Assembly (NCBI RefSeq): GCF_932526225.1
Contig: NC_064046.1
Span: 13,349,708 to 13,413,707 of the forward strand
Length of the DNA: 64,000 nucleotides
Source of the DNA: Nematostella vectensis
Taxonomy: Eukaryota > Cnidaria > Anthozoa > Actiniaria > Edwardsiidae
Direction of reading: 5' to 3'
The position numbers were made by a program, and so were the translations under genes. Under the pieces are notes generated by a model that worked only from the letters and a program-made list of their open reading frames with translations, was not told the origin of the DNA and did no database searches. How positions within the stretch are numbered: position 1 is the first letter of the stretch; each line of letters begins with the position of its first letter. Of this stretch, positions 44,571-56,000 are shown in pieces.

Positions 44571-47274
44571 TTACTCTAACGGTAATGCGAGAAGTCTAAG
44601 GAGTTCATCAAATAATGCATCCACTTTTACCCTGGTCCACGGCAATGTGCGTTCATCCAGACATTTAAGCAGTGAGGGCTTCAGTCTATTGCTGGCATAG
44701 ATTGGTGACATATTTAGCAGTCCTGACGAAACCCATGAATCCAACACCATCAGATCTCGGCAGAGAACATGTAGATTATTAGTCAGCATGAAGCTGCCAC
44801 AAGTATTTTCTCTTTTGTCACAAAGAGAGATACAGTCAAAGAATCTGCAGTCTTTCTCTGTTGTGCAACTCCCCTGTGACATTATCTCTTTTGTCTCCAG
44901 TTCGTTAAATAAAGTGTCCACATCTACAAGTAGTACTTTCCCCTCTGTGTTCAGCCCTAAGTTTGCAGGCTGGATGTCGCAGTGTGTGAGTGCCCCTATA
45001 GATGTATTCCTTAACCCCATAAAAAGCTTTAATATTTCTCTGGCAACTTGTACTCTTGTTCTCCAGGGTTTAGGTCGAGCAAAGGGACCAATATACTCCT
45101 CCAGGGTCTGCACTTTTTCCACAGCATAAAACTGCCCACAAAAGCCATATGTTTTAGGCACATAGCTTGTCCCTTGCAAAAGCTGTAACTTAACAAATTC
45201 ATCCAACTGAATGAGGTTCCATAGATGCTGTGCATCTGGTAGTGTGAGGTGCCCTATAGAGTGTGGATAATACATCTTGTGCAACAATTCAACAGGTGAC
45301 AAATGGTGTCCAAGGTTTTTATGATGCTTGATAGTGTCTAAAACCTGGTAGCTTAGGAATTCAGCAAAAGTGTCCAACTTCAAACTGAAATCTCCTTCAA
45401 CTGTTTTATCTGAAAAGTTAAAAAAGGTTCTCAGACAGAAAGTAGTGATAAGCAATCAGGGTGTGTGGATACATGCAATATAAAAATATGGTAAACATAC
45501 AATGTGCGAAGACATCACAAGATTGAACAATAGGTGTTGGTCGCTTACGGGAGCTTAATAAATTTTAATGAAATCTAAAAGTTATCGTGATAATAACAAA
45601 GCTGCAATATTTTGGTTTAATGCTTGATTTTAAAACTAGGTATTTGACTTATCATGAGAGTGAGTTGTTTTATTTAATAGCAATTAATCATACGCAAAGT
45701 AGCTTGTTATGCTCGTTTATATCGACGACTTTTCTTCATGATAATATCTTATGCGTCTACGACTATCTTTTGTTAGCCTATTTCTAAAGGTTGCAACAAA
45801 CAAGTGGATAGCTATTGTAACTGGAAAAAGGATAAATCGTGGAGCTCGCAATGGACTAGAGATTCCTTGCATTTATACATTTTCTGGAGACAAAGGAATT
45901 CTTTAATGGTTGCCTACTGGAAAGGCAGCTTTTGTGAAACATTACAACATCCCCGCTTTATATGTAATTTCAGCATGAATTGATATGATGTTTATCAGGT
46001 GTTGACTGATGTTGTTAAGCCAATAATCATTGTGGTCGCTTACGAGAACTTAAAAATAGAAGGAAAATCTCAGTTGGTGTTTTGAAATTGGTCGTTAATG
46101 GAGCTGGTCGCACCGATAAGTTGGTCACTTACGAGAGCTTAGAATTACAGAGTTTGTGTGACAATTCAATCGGTGATTCGTGATCGTGGTCGTTATCGGA
46201 GCTGGTCGCTTACGAGAGCGGTCACTCAGAGAGCTTCAACTGTACTATGTTTACTGTGTGTGTATAATATAATATAATATAATATAATATAATATAATAT
46301 AATATAATATAATATAATATAATATAATATAATATAATATAATATAATATAATATAATATAATATAATATAATATAATATAATATAATATAATTAGGGCT
46401 GCAAGAGAATAAAAAAATAGGTCAATTTGATATTTGTTAACCTCCATTTAGCAGCCTATATCTATGGTCGCTAAACAGAGCTACCCATATTGAGGGTTCA
46501 AGTTACTGGGGGAGGAGTGGGATATTTTGGTGGGTTTAATTTTTAATCTCTTTCCCCTATTTGTGTAGATTTTACCAACCTGGGCCGTACAGAATCTCTA
46601 TGATATCCTGATATTGATGAGGCAACTTTTTGGTCTTGAACACAATGTCCACCCCTCTCCATACTCCAGTAAAAACTATGGTAGTGTTCTTATGTGCCAG
46701 GCAGTCAGAGACTGCCAGCTGTTTGGTAACGCACAAATCCTGGCAAAGATTCCCTCCAATATGTCCATCATGGTATCCTATGCACTGTGGAAAAAAAAAG
46801 AAAACAAAAGTTTTATATTGTTTGCGTATCTGAACACATATAAGTAAAATGATAATGCACTGGTCAATTTAAACATCTCTCATTTTTCAATGCTCAATAT
46901 CCCGTTAATATTGATTTCAATAAGCTTTTATAATCCCAATGCTTCGAAACGCTCCAGCAACCGTTATGTCGAATTGAAAGCAAATTCGTTCAACCATAAA
47001 CAAGAGGAGTTACAGATGACACAAATCCAATTAGAAGAAAAGCTTTGCAATAACAAGAAACTTTCTAAGAAAGATCATCATCAAAACGTCATACCAAATC
47101 AACAAGTTTCTGTCTTGCGTTCAACGTTTCGCAGTTTATCTGCACATTCTGCCAAATTCCATTGATATTAGACCACATGAACGCCTCAAAAACGATGTAA
47201 ACAAATGTCAAACATATTCCAAGGATAAGAACGCGCTTTTTTCGCGAAAATCGTGTCAAACCATAACGAAACAT
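44571..47274 (-). CDS. DIPK1: DIPK1/FAM69-like kinase-fold protein of the secretory pathway
   Basis: Three exons on the minus strand, 47274-47095, 46784-46580 and 45409-44571, join in phase to 1224 bases (407 aa; vertebrate FAM69 proteins are about 430). A short basic N terminus (RFSRKKR) precedes a signal-anchor helix at about residues 15-34, giving a type II topology with the body in the ER/Golgi lumen. Exon 2 carries GNLCQDLCVTKQL, a family motif. Exon 3 holds an EF-hand-like segment that has lost its acidic loop residues (HSIGHLTLPDAQ), a catalytic-loop equivalent HCDIQPANLG (residues 271-280), VDVD in place of DFG, and a cysteine cluster (CTTEKDC, CISLC). The family's catalytic activity and substrates are poorly known. 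Assignment to DIPK1 rather than a sister group is by motif order only. Confidence 0.85.
45538..46240. repeat. Dispersed 20-bp motif GGTCGCTTACGAGAGCTTA in DIPK1 intron 2
   Basis: About six variants occur at 45538, 46032, 46089, 46121, 46186 and 46202, some as close tandem pairs ending in CTTCAACTGTAC. It looks like a degraded minisatellite or interspersed repeat. Confidence 0.65.
46264..46393. repeat. (AATAT)n microsatellite, about 26 copies
   Basis: An uninterrupted 5-bp repeat of about 130 bases in intron 2 of the DIPK1-like gene. It generates a spurious Tyr/Ile-rich frame on the minus strand. Confidence 0.97.
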
Positions 47275-47435
47275 CAGATACAGACATTTGGCGCTAGGCG
47301 CCGTTTGTAAACCTCGCTCACAGGGTCTTCTGGGTAATTTTTAATATTGCGTCTTTATTTTTGTGTGGGCTACCTGTGGTAGTCCCACATAAAGGGGCCC
47401 ATGCCTAAAAAAACAGTCAGACTTTAGTATCGCCG

Positions 47436-47615
47436 ATGAGAATTTTGGAAGATAGACTCCATCAACAAGAGTTGAGGCCACTGTATGTAGGTGGTGCTGG
47501 CGACTGTTTTTTTAGAGCTGTGTCTCATCGTTTATTTGATGATCTCAAAACCAGAGACTGCGGAACATCCTTTCAAGTTGCAGGGCTGATTAGTAGAAAT
47601 GTACCACAAAACTGA
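47436..47615 (+). pseudogene. OTU-domain protein fragment
   Basis: A 59-codon frame contains YVGGAGDCFFRAVSHRLF, matching the catalytic-Asp/Cys motif of OTU cysteine proteases (G-D-x-x-F/L-F-R-A). Most of the domain, including the His box, is missing before the TGA. OTU domains occur in several transposon proteins (some Helitrons and others), so a transposon remnant is more likely than a host deubiquitinase exon. It lies 162 bases upstream of, and divergent from, the DIPK1-like gene. Confidence 0.6.
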
Positions 47616-48110
47616 GGGGGCTTAATATAAGAAATACATGACAATTTCTTGAAAAGTAGTGGGCCTTCAGCTACGGGCGGTTGCTTTAGCGATGTTACAT
47701 AGAATACGGCGGTTTTCTAAAACGTATATTTCATCTACAGGCAAAGGAAACATAACTCTGCACCAGGGGCTCATAAGTAGGGGCAATCAACTTCCCCATG
47801 TTCTGGTGCTATATAGATGTCACGGCGTTTCCTAGTATCAGGCTATTTTTAGACGCGCGGATGAGCCAATCAGATTCAACCTTTGTGTTGACGTTTTGGC
47901 TGAGCTCAACTGCACGCGCAGTCTCAGACAAAAAGCTATGTTCTCTCTTCGGTACTTTGACTTTTTGTTGCTCTCTCTAATATGAATACAACCATACCTA
48001 TGACTGTATGACTTTGAATTCTAGCTTGAAATTCTTTTGGTAAACAAACAAAACCATTACAATACATAAATACATAAACGAGTGAATTTTATCTAAACTA
48101 GTTTAAAATT
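47616..48110. other. Intergenic, no gene recognised
   Basis: Mixed-composition sequence without recognisable coding motifs. A 60-codon + strand frame at 47798-47980 looks like chance. Confidence 0.4.
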
Positions 48111-48134
48111 GTGCGCAAAGTAGGAAAGCTTTTT

Positions 48135-48442
48135 GGGTTCTCTCTTCAGTCGGTCGCCTTCGCCGTTGCTATTTCGTTCAGGCACTTTGCCAACAGGTTT
48201 TCTTTTAGTGTAGCTACGGAGTCTCCGTTTGACACCTCTTACGGGATAGCTGCCAAACATGCTCTTATTTCTTGTTTAAGGACGCGCAGATATCTATTTA
48301 GAAAATTATCAGACTGTACTGCCATTCTGATAGCGTTCAACGAAGTTCGTGTCGGCGGTGAAGGATGGCAGAGCTCGAAACAACCTATGTTACCCATACT
48401 ACCTCGCGGTATGGGCGCGTGCGGCAGAGCGCTCTTTGACAA
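48135..48442 (-). pseudogene. Degraded coding fragment, family unknown
   Basis: The minus-strand frame from 48442 is open to a TAA near 48239 and then resumes in the same frame for about 33 codons. It contains the protein-like segments DNFLNRYLRVLKQEIRACL and EVSNGDSVATLKENLLAKCL. The + strand frame across the same bases (48111-48452) looks like an antisense shadow. It may be a transposon-derived fragment. I do not recognise the family. Confidence 0.3.
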
Positions 48443-48452
48443 CTTTTATTGA

Positions 48453-50928
48453 AACAGCTGTATGAGGTTGAAAGTAAACCGGCAGACAACTTTAATCTGC
48501 TAGTAAGCGTCGGACATGTGGTGGCCTTTGCGAGAAAACGTAACAATATCCAAGTCTGGTTTGTATAATTTAATGAAATATCGCTTTTAAAAAGCGCCAG
48601 CTTTTTCTTGGATGCACGACTCCTCAGTGCAAAACTTAGTGAAAGCTGCTTTTAAGTCTCTTAAAAGTCTCTTACGCAATCGCGGTAAGTCAGGATTTTC
48701 GCCGCACAAGTGAAAAAGCAAACATTTGTATTAACTAGTGGCTCTTGGATGGGAGCCACACAAATTTGTGTAGTGGTGAAGTCATGGTTAGATTAGGTAC
48801 TTGTTTGTGACTCAATGCCCTAACAAACTATTTTAAAAACCCTCTTTTTATTTGTTTTGCGGCGTGCATGGACTACTATTACTTTTAAACTGTTCTAAGT
48901 TCGGATCTATGACTGAGTAACAGAGAATAAATGATAGATATATTCACCATGGGTGGGGGGTGACAAACCTGCTTCTGTTGCTATAGTCTGAAATAGGAAG
49001 TGTTAAGAGTATTTAGCATTTCTTTAAATTTTCAGACTCTATTTCTTTTTATTTTTGATGAAGGATTTTTTGTTGTAAGATATAGAAAATGAATTCAATA
49101 AAGGAAAAAGAAATGATTGAGTTTTTCATTTAAAACGTGTATTCTATATGGATAAGTCCAAAATACTTTTATACTTTCCATGCTAGATTGATTGACATCT
49201 TTTAAAAGCTTTTTGCATTCGAGGCCATCTTCAATTAAAATCTTTCTGTAAAAGCAAAAACTTAACGATTTTACTAATTCATTTCCGTTGTTCTTTCTTC
49301 GATCGCTGGTCACATTTCGTGTGATCCCACTTAAAGAATTACTTGAATCCAGCCATGTCCAAGGGCTTCGAGAGCGTTGTCTATTATAGGTCGCGGGAGT
49401 TGAGCACTTGTTTCCTGAGTTTGCATGATACAAGCTTTTTCATGAGTTTAGTTAAATAAAGCTCTTGTTTCAACAACAGCCTTTAATTGTTAAAAGGGGA
49501 GGAGTTTAATAAATCTCTATTATGAGCTTTTAGTTTAAAAGAAAAAAGAGTTGGTAGTTTCCACTTAGGTAATATGTTTCTATCACAAATGGTTTTCATG
49601 TATTATTTATTTTCATACATTGATCGATTAACCAATTTAGCCAGTTTTTTCGAGCCTCATTTTTGAAGTAAATAGTGTTCAAAAAAGCAAAATAAAGTAC
49701 ATGTGGTTGCTATATTTCTTTTCTCAAACAAAAGCTACTTCACTTTTCTTGAAGGCTTTTAGTTTGCTGTGTCAGATAATTACATAACAGCATTGCCATC
49801 CCCAAACAACATTTAAAAGTGCATTTGTTAATGAATATAAGAGGAAAAATCAGAAATCAGAACAAAAAAATTAAATGAGTAAAGAAGTTGAGTTATTCTT
49901 TTGTTTTTATTTTTTACTGTTTGATTATTTAGCTTTTTTTATTCAGTACTCGAAGTATTACTGTTGAGCTGTTATTAATATAGAGCTTCAAATAAACGCC
50001 CTGCTTTGAAATAGCAATCCCCCCTCCCCCTTGTTACTAAAAACAGAATATAAGAACCCGGGCTTTATTTATTTGTTCAGTGGCTCGAAAATATGTTTTT
50101 TTTCTGTGGTTATAAAAAAAGAACTCTAAAAATCGGTTTTACACTGTCAGGAATGGTTATGGTCATAAGATTGTGTATTTGGAACTTAAGCGGGGCCAAG
50201 TGAAAATACACGCGCAGGTATTAATGATGGGTACCTTCTTAAGTTCTAGCGCGTTGCCCCGAGGCTATCAGGCTAGCCATAATTGCGGTATCATACTCAG
50301 TCCAGAGCCTGATACGAAAGGAAACTGTCAAAGGAATTATCAATTGGAATGATAAACACTTAGGGTTGATGAAAGTAGGTCACTCACATTCCAAAAATAG
50401 CGGCGACGAACGTGATACCCTGCGTGCTTGCTTTAAGATTCACTTACACTTTCGGTGTTGGGTTTTATCGCAGAAACATATTTCCACAGTGGTATCCAAA
50501 TATAGCTCGAACTCGGAGAATTCAAACTTCTCACTAGTTTTGATTCCGATTTCTGCTTGCGCGCCTTGAAAACTAGTTTTTTTTTCTAGAACGTTATTTG
50601 TCACTTCTGTAAGCTTCGATTTTGTATTTCTTGGTTTTAAACTCCCCTTTTAAGATTTGAGTTAAGGGGAACATGTATCGATCCGCTAAAAGTGGGGGAG
50701 CGTTGATGAGGAAAGGAAAGGGGAGGTATTTTTGGAATTTTGCCTCCACAAATAAAGAAAAAAAAGGGAAGATTCAATTGTGGCTATAGCGCTGCAAAGA
50801 GAAATAGATATATTCAATATCACCTTTATCAATGAAGAGAAAATGGAATAAAAAAATAAAAATAAAAATAGAAGTTTCCTTTATTAATAAAGAGAAATAA
50901 AAAAATATTCATTATTGCCTCCAGTCAT
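48453..50928. other. Gene-poor stretch
   Basis: AT-rich sequence with long A and T tracts. Frames under 113 codons lack recognisable features. Confidence 0.4.
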
Positions 50929-51141
50929 TTAGAAAAATAAGGAGTCACCAGTTTGTTGTGGTTCTTTAAGAATGCCTCGTGAAAACACGAAAAATATAGT
51001 GGCAGCAACAACAGTAAATAGTAACAGAAAAGAGATGATGACACTAGAAATAGTGAGAATAAATTTGTTATCCGAATCCTGCTTATCAATCGAACCCCCC
51101 TCTAGGCTAACATAAAATATAACAACAAACAATAGATCCAT
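50929..51141 (-). CDS. Candidate 70-aa single-pass membrane protein or exon
   Basis: The frame reads as a hydrophobic N terminus (MDLLFVVIFYVSLEGG), a short polar stretch and a strong membrane segment (FILTISSVIISFLLLFTVVA), then a polar C terminus. A splice-acceptor-like TTATGTTAG inside the codons for FYVS suggests that it may instead be the last exon of a spliced gene starting further upstream on the minus strand. No homologue is recognised. Confidence 0.25.
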   Translation of the reverse strand: MDLLFVVIFYVSLEGGSIDKQDSDNKFILTISSVIISFLLLFTVVAATIFFVFSRGILKEPQQTGDSLFF

Positions 51142-51644
51142 AGATAGTTTTTAAATGACCATAATACATTAATACGTTATAACTCAGTTCACACAAAGTA
51201 CATTTTCTAATGGAATATTACCTTTTCAAATACGGTTGCCCTCGGAGAACGCATGGGCCGCAACCAGCAATGCCTCATGGGTTCCAAATAAAAAAAATGA
51301 TAAGCGCAACAAAAAAACAAGCACAGGTTTAAGAAGCTTTAGCATCTTTGTCAATGTACCTCTAAACGTTCACACAGCGTTCAGATACAATGATTTAGCC
51401 ATTTATACGTTACCCATGAAGCACTGGGGGCTACGATACATTGGTTCTCAGGTGAGTGTACACCTACTCCAAAAATCTTATTCAGCGCGAATGGCGAATG
51501 GAGGGCAGTTCTACTCCGAAGAATACTTAGATACCAGGGAATATGGTTAGACCCTCTCTTCCCCTCTTATAATTTTCTGATGTATGATATATCTACTTGA
51601 GTTTACCTATCACCTTTTTTGTTGAAATAACGAATACCCTCCTT
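51142..51644. other. Intergenic, unrecognised frames
   Basis: A 104-codon + strand frame at 51236-51550 is not recognised. On the minus strand the same area encodes a signal-peptide-like stretch near 51340-51260 (MLKLLKPVLVFLLRL), but its splicing to 51141-50929 does not work in phase. Confidence 0.3.
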
Positions 51645-52030
51645 TCATCGAATGAATCCGCAACTTTTTCTTTCCGTAATCGAAAAGTTTTCCGTCCACA
51701 CGTAGTGTAATCGTATCGTTATCGCCCGTCCACACTTATACGGCGATTCATTAATCGCTCTAGCACCCAGCTTTAATGCATTGTTAGCATGGCTATTAAC
51801 CTGAACACATAGTATGAGGCTTGAAATAATACAAGTAGGCGAGACACGAGTTTTACACGTTGTTTTACACGTCGGAATCGTAGCGTATTCATTTCGTTCC
51901 GCTTTCATTTGCGGATTCAAAAAATTGCGGATTCGCCAGCGTAATCGTAGTATACGTGTGGACGATAGCCGTATCCGGAACTAAAAAAGTGGCGGATTCA
52001 TTCGATTCCGTATACGTGTGGGTGGGGTCT
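51645..52030. mobile_element. MITE with CGAATGAATCCGC terminal inverted repeats
   Basis: CGAATGAATCCGCAACTTTTTC (51649-51670) is mirrored by AAAAAAGTGGCGGATTCATTCG ending at 52004. Internal phrases GTCCACACGTA and TACGTGTGGAC are also inverted. No coding frame is seen. Confidence 0.7.
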
Positions 52031-53875
52031 AAGAAACATGCGCTTAGCCAGGATCTGTATCCTTTTTTTTCTGATAGACCAGAGTTTTCATATAGCTAAC
52101 CCTCTTGCTTATATCCTTATAGCTACCTGTTGCATTGGTATGCTGTTTTCTAGTTAATGTCTAAGAGATAGTTACAGTAGAAATAGTAATAATTTCGGTT
52201 ATTTTTTAGCGGCTGATAGACTGCATATTGGAGTGTTGCAATGCAAACTAAATACAATAATAACAGTTAGTTGACCTCCAAATCAAGATCATACATCATT
52301 AGACAAACCAATCGAAATGCATTGTGTTCCTTTCTCGTATTTATTTTGTTTTCTTATCTCGCTGATGTCAGGCTTCAAATACATTTGGCAGACGCCAGCC
52401 AGAATTGATGCCAAAATACTGAACCTTTTTTGGGTCAACATAGTTTTTTTTTGCAATACGATCGCCATGTTAACATTCAAAAGATCATATTTACATACTG
52501 TGTGATAGGAAACTATGAAACTATTCATCTAAATACAAAGTTTTATTTTTACTTTATTTACCAAATTTAATCGAAGGTATCACAGAGATTCCCAAATTAG
52601 CCGTTGGAAATGGATGCTTTCTCACAATTGTTATTTTGCTAGGATGACAAAATGGCGGCTGCCAGAGACACTTAAAGGTGCATGCGTATAAACATTTTGA
52701 CATGTAGCCTCAATATTATAAACTAAAAGTAACGATACCTATTGTAGATATTTTGACAATTGTAGCAAATGGGAGCACTCTGTGTAAGCTTGTTTTATTC
52801 TAAAAAAAATCAAAAACCTCGAAATCAATGACCCTACTTTTGACGCTCTCAACAAGTTTGTCTCACTCAAGTGGATAAAAGCGTAAATAAGACCCCCACA
52901 CTTTGAGTCACATTAAAAATACATACACAAAAGCTGATTTTTCCTTGAAAATGTGGACCAATCTCAAATGGAGTCAGTGAGCGAAAACGGAAAAACTTCG
53001 CGAAATAAAAAAAAATGACATAAATCTGTTGGCACATGCAATTATTAAAACGTTAAACGACATGAGAAAAAATATTCCCATCTGGGCTTTAAAAAACGGT
53101 ATATTAGTTAGCATATAATCAGTTTTTTGCTATCTATACCACCTCACACAAATATTTTTAGACTATCATACTAGTACAATGCAGTTAGTCAAAAAAAGAA
53201 TAGAATCTCGGTTGTAAAAGGCCTTCTTAGAGATCCTTCCATTTTTGTAGACTTTCTTGTTAGCAGGACTTTTCCGCTTACGAAACGTGACATACCGCGA
53301 GAATGAACTTACGATGTTCGAAAATGTTTCAGCGAATAGAGTTGAGTTCTTCCAGCAAAAAAAGGGGTCGCACATGGTTTTATCATTAACGCATCTCCCG
53401 TGTCTGCGAGCAATTACATATTTTTCAATTAAACACCTGGGGGATGTCAGGAGAAATGATAGAAGCTAGCCGGTGCCAAGTGACCTTTAAGCTTTTATCA
53501 TTCCGACAAAAATTCGCCGTCTTTGATTCAAATGCGTTTTTGCTTTTATATAAAATGACTAAATAGACACGTACAGTCAAACAAAAGGAGCGATTTTGAC
53601 CAATAAGCGCGCTGTTCACTGGGTGCTGTTTTATAAAGTAATAAGATAGTTATTGTTAAATATGATGGTTGTAGTTTTCACTCAACAAGTTAATCTATGC
53701 GAAGAAAAGTGCAAGGGACACTTTGAATTTGACGTTTTTGGAAGATTCACCGCGTGCAACCGAGTACTACCTATATTATACATATCATACTGTTTGTATA
53801 GTATAACCTATATATTAGCTCCTACTGTATGTATATAGCGAATGTTATATACACACTGTTTGTATAATGTCATGC
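52031..53875. other. Intergenic with a partial repeat copy
   Basis: About 52585-52675 (AGCCGTTGGAAATGGATGC, GACAAAATGGCGGCTGCC) is a one-ended relative of the 59434-59975 element. No gene is recognised. Confidence 0.4.
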
Positions 53876-53993
53876 CAGGGCCATAGCAGGGGGTGGGGAA
53901 CTGGGGGCATGTAGCCCCCAATATTTTCCTAATGTTTCTGTATCGCGCCCCCCCCCCCCCCCCTCCAATCTTACGTGCCCTGCTACGGCTATG
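53876..53993. mobile_element. MITE family B with CATGC target duplication
   Basis: It starts CAGGGCCATAGCAGGGGG and ends CCCTGCTACGGCTATG, with CATGC repeated on each side (53871-53875 and 53994-53998). It contains a long C run. The 5-bp duplication matches the behaviour of the elements at 40820 and 60555. Confidence 0.7.
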
Positions 53994-54039
53994 CATGCTT
54001 TAAGCAATTGTTATCTAAAGTAAATATGCTATATCATAG

Positions 54040-54462
54040 TATTTCACTCTGTATTTTTAGCTAAGTTTTGTTATCTATATTATATGTTATACTGTATGTA
54101 TAACCTAGTATTCTCTATATTTGTTTATCACACTCTATGTATAAGCAAGGAAATTTTTCATACTTTATATGCTATATTATATGTCATATTTGTGTATTAC
54201 CAAGTATAATCTCTGTTATATATGTCATACTGAGTGTATGACTAAGTATAACCTATATTTTTAATGTCATGTGTGTATGACCAAGGATAAACTATATTAT
54301 ATATGTCATATAGACCAAGTATAACCTATATTAAAAATGTCATGTGTGTATGACCAAGGATAAACTATATTATATATGTCATATAGACCAAGTATAACCT
54401 ATATTATATATGTCATATGTGTGTATGACCAAGTATAACCTATATTATATATATGTCATACT
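54040..54462. repeat. AT-rich degenerate tandem repeat
   Basis: Variants of TATAACCTATATTATATATG, TCATATGTGTGTATGACCAA and similar phrases recur with a period of roughly 35-75 bases. The array runs into the last codons of the GPCR gene. Confidence 0.8.
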
Positions 54463-56000
54463 GTATGCTCCTCCTGTTCCTGTGTTTCATTGTGCTCTCC
54501 CTCCTGTTGCCTTCCGCCCCGCTCAGTGCTTTCCATCTCCATCTGTCCGTCTTTCGTCCGGGCCACCTCGACGTGTTCAACAGGGGGTAGCGCCCTCGGC
54601 CTAGGATCTATCGCTACTGCTGAGTCCGTGTTATCGTCTAAAGTAGCATCTTTGTGAAGCGGCAGTAATTTGTTACGAAGGTCTTCGCTCGGTACATGTG
54701 GTATCGCGCCTCTCTCGGATGGCGCAGACGTTCCTTCCTCCTTATTCCGAAGTCCGCGCTCCCAACCAATCCCATCTTTATCACTAGTACCCGATTGTGC
54801 TGAGGTGACTGCGTTAGCGTTGTTGTTCGAGGTAGTAATATCTTGGAACGGAACTGCAGAAACGTTGGACGCATCGGAGCCCCTGCTGAAGTGAATCTTA
54901 GGAACTCCATGGTGTGTAGCGGCGGTCATTTGTGTTCTGGTCTCTTCAAATGTTGTATGCATTGTCAGTGTTCCGTCGTCTGAAACACCACGTCTGCGGC
55001 AGAACTGCGCAAAGATTTTCGCGAACGAGCGGCGAAAATCCTTATTAAATAGCGCGTATATAAACGGGTTGAGCGTGGAGTTTAACACCGGCAGAACGTA
55101 GACGAACGTCTGAGTGATGCCTTTTGCCTGCTCGGGACTAATGGTTTCCCTTGACAACAGTATCGGGTCCCATAAGCTGACAAGAACAAGCACGAAATAT
55201 GGGAACCAGCAAACAACAAAGCAACCCACGACTATCGCCAGGACCTTGGCCGCCTTTACTTCTTTTAAGAAGTTGATAGACCCCCGTCTTCCACCATCCG
55301 TAGTCGCTTGTCTGTCCGTCTGGAGTGCTGCGACGGCGCGTGCGTGGTTGAGGGCGACGGTAAACACGCGCCCGTACATGACGAACACGATGTATAACGG
55401 CAAGAAGAACAAAACCACTGATACGACAGTGTAGTAAATAGGGTCAAAGTTTGCGCACGAGATGAAGATATTAAAGTGCGGCTTTCCGTAGTCAGTCCAG
55501 TTGATAAAACTCAGTACGGCCATCACAAACGATAGGCCCCAAACAGAAGCAATTAATCCGAACCCTGATATCGGCGTCATCAGGGCATGATAGCGAAACG
55601 GCAAAACAATTGCTATGAAACGATCAATGGAGATAATGGCTAGGTTCCATATTGAAGCACCCGCACAAATGATATCCACCACGATCCAAGCCACGCAAGC
55701 CTCGAGGCTTAAACACCAGGCAGTGTTATGCGTGGTCTGGTGGATGCGAAACGGTAGAGATAGCATCGCTACCAGCAAATCACTGACCGCCAAAGAAACC
55801 ACAAAGTAGTTGGTTATCGTTCGCATTCGACGGAACATCACGACGGCCAAGACTACCATAAAATTCCCGTAAAAAGTCACTAGCAGAATAATAATCTGGA
55901 AGGCCATATGACCGTAGTATTCAGGCAGAGTATCCATTGAACATTGTATGTGCTTAGGCGGTGGGGGCCTTGGCATCGGAGGTCCTGTGGAATTGGGCAT
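54456..56000 (-). CDS. Class A (rhodopsin-like) GPCR, amine-receptor-like, orphan
   Basis: A single-exon frame of 514 aa with a complete seven-helix core in residues 31-325 and a long disordered cytosolic tail. The N-glycosylation site is NST at 3-5. Landmark residues: N46 (1.50), D74 (2.50), C102 (3.25) paired with C182, D109 at the 3.32 position used by amine receptors, DRF (126-128) instead of DRY, P201 (5.50), CWFP (264-267) and NPFIY (311-315). The aromatic at 7.43 usual in amine receptors appears to be Val, so the ligand class is uncertain. The protein acts at the plasma membrane through heterotrimeric G proteins. Intronless structure is common for expanded cnidarian receptor families. 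The last codons and stop lie in a tandem repeat. Confidence 0.9.
   Translation of the reverse strand: MPNSTGPPMPRPPPPKHIQCSMDTLPEYYGHMAFQIIILLVTFYGNFMVVLAVVMFRRMRTITNYFVVSLAVSDLLVAMLSLPFRIHQTTHNTAWCLSLEACVAWIVVDIICAGASIWNLAIISIDRFIAIVLPFRYHALMTPISGFGLIASVWGLSFVMAVLSFINWTDYGKPHFNIFISCANFDPIYYTVVSVVLFFLPLYIVFVMYGRVFTVALNHARAVAALQTDRQATTDGGRRGSINFLKEVKAAKVLAIVVGCFVVCWFPYFVLVLVSLWDPILLSRETISPEQAKGITQTFVYVLPVLNSTLNPFIYALFNKDFRRSFAKIFAQFCRRRGVSDDGTLTMHTTFEETRTQMTAATHHGVPKIHFSRGSDASNVSAVPFQDITTSNNNANAVTSAQSGTSDKDGIGWERGLRNKEEGTSAPSERGAIPHVPSEDLRNKLLPLHKDATLDDNTDSAVAIDPRPRALPPVEHVEVARTKDGQMEMESTERGGRQQEGEHNETQEQEEHTV

Noticed and set aside
46226..46447. 73-codon minus-strand ORF
   Set aside because: It is the translation of the AATAT microsatellite.
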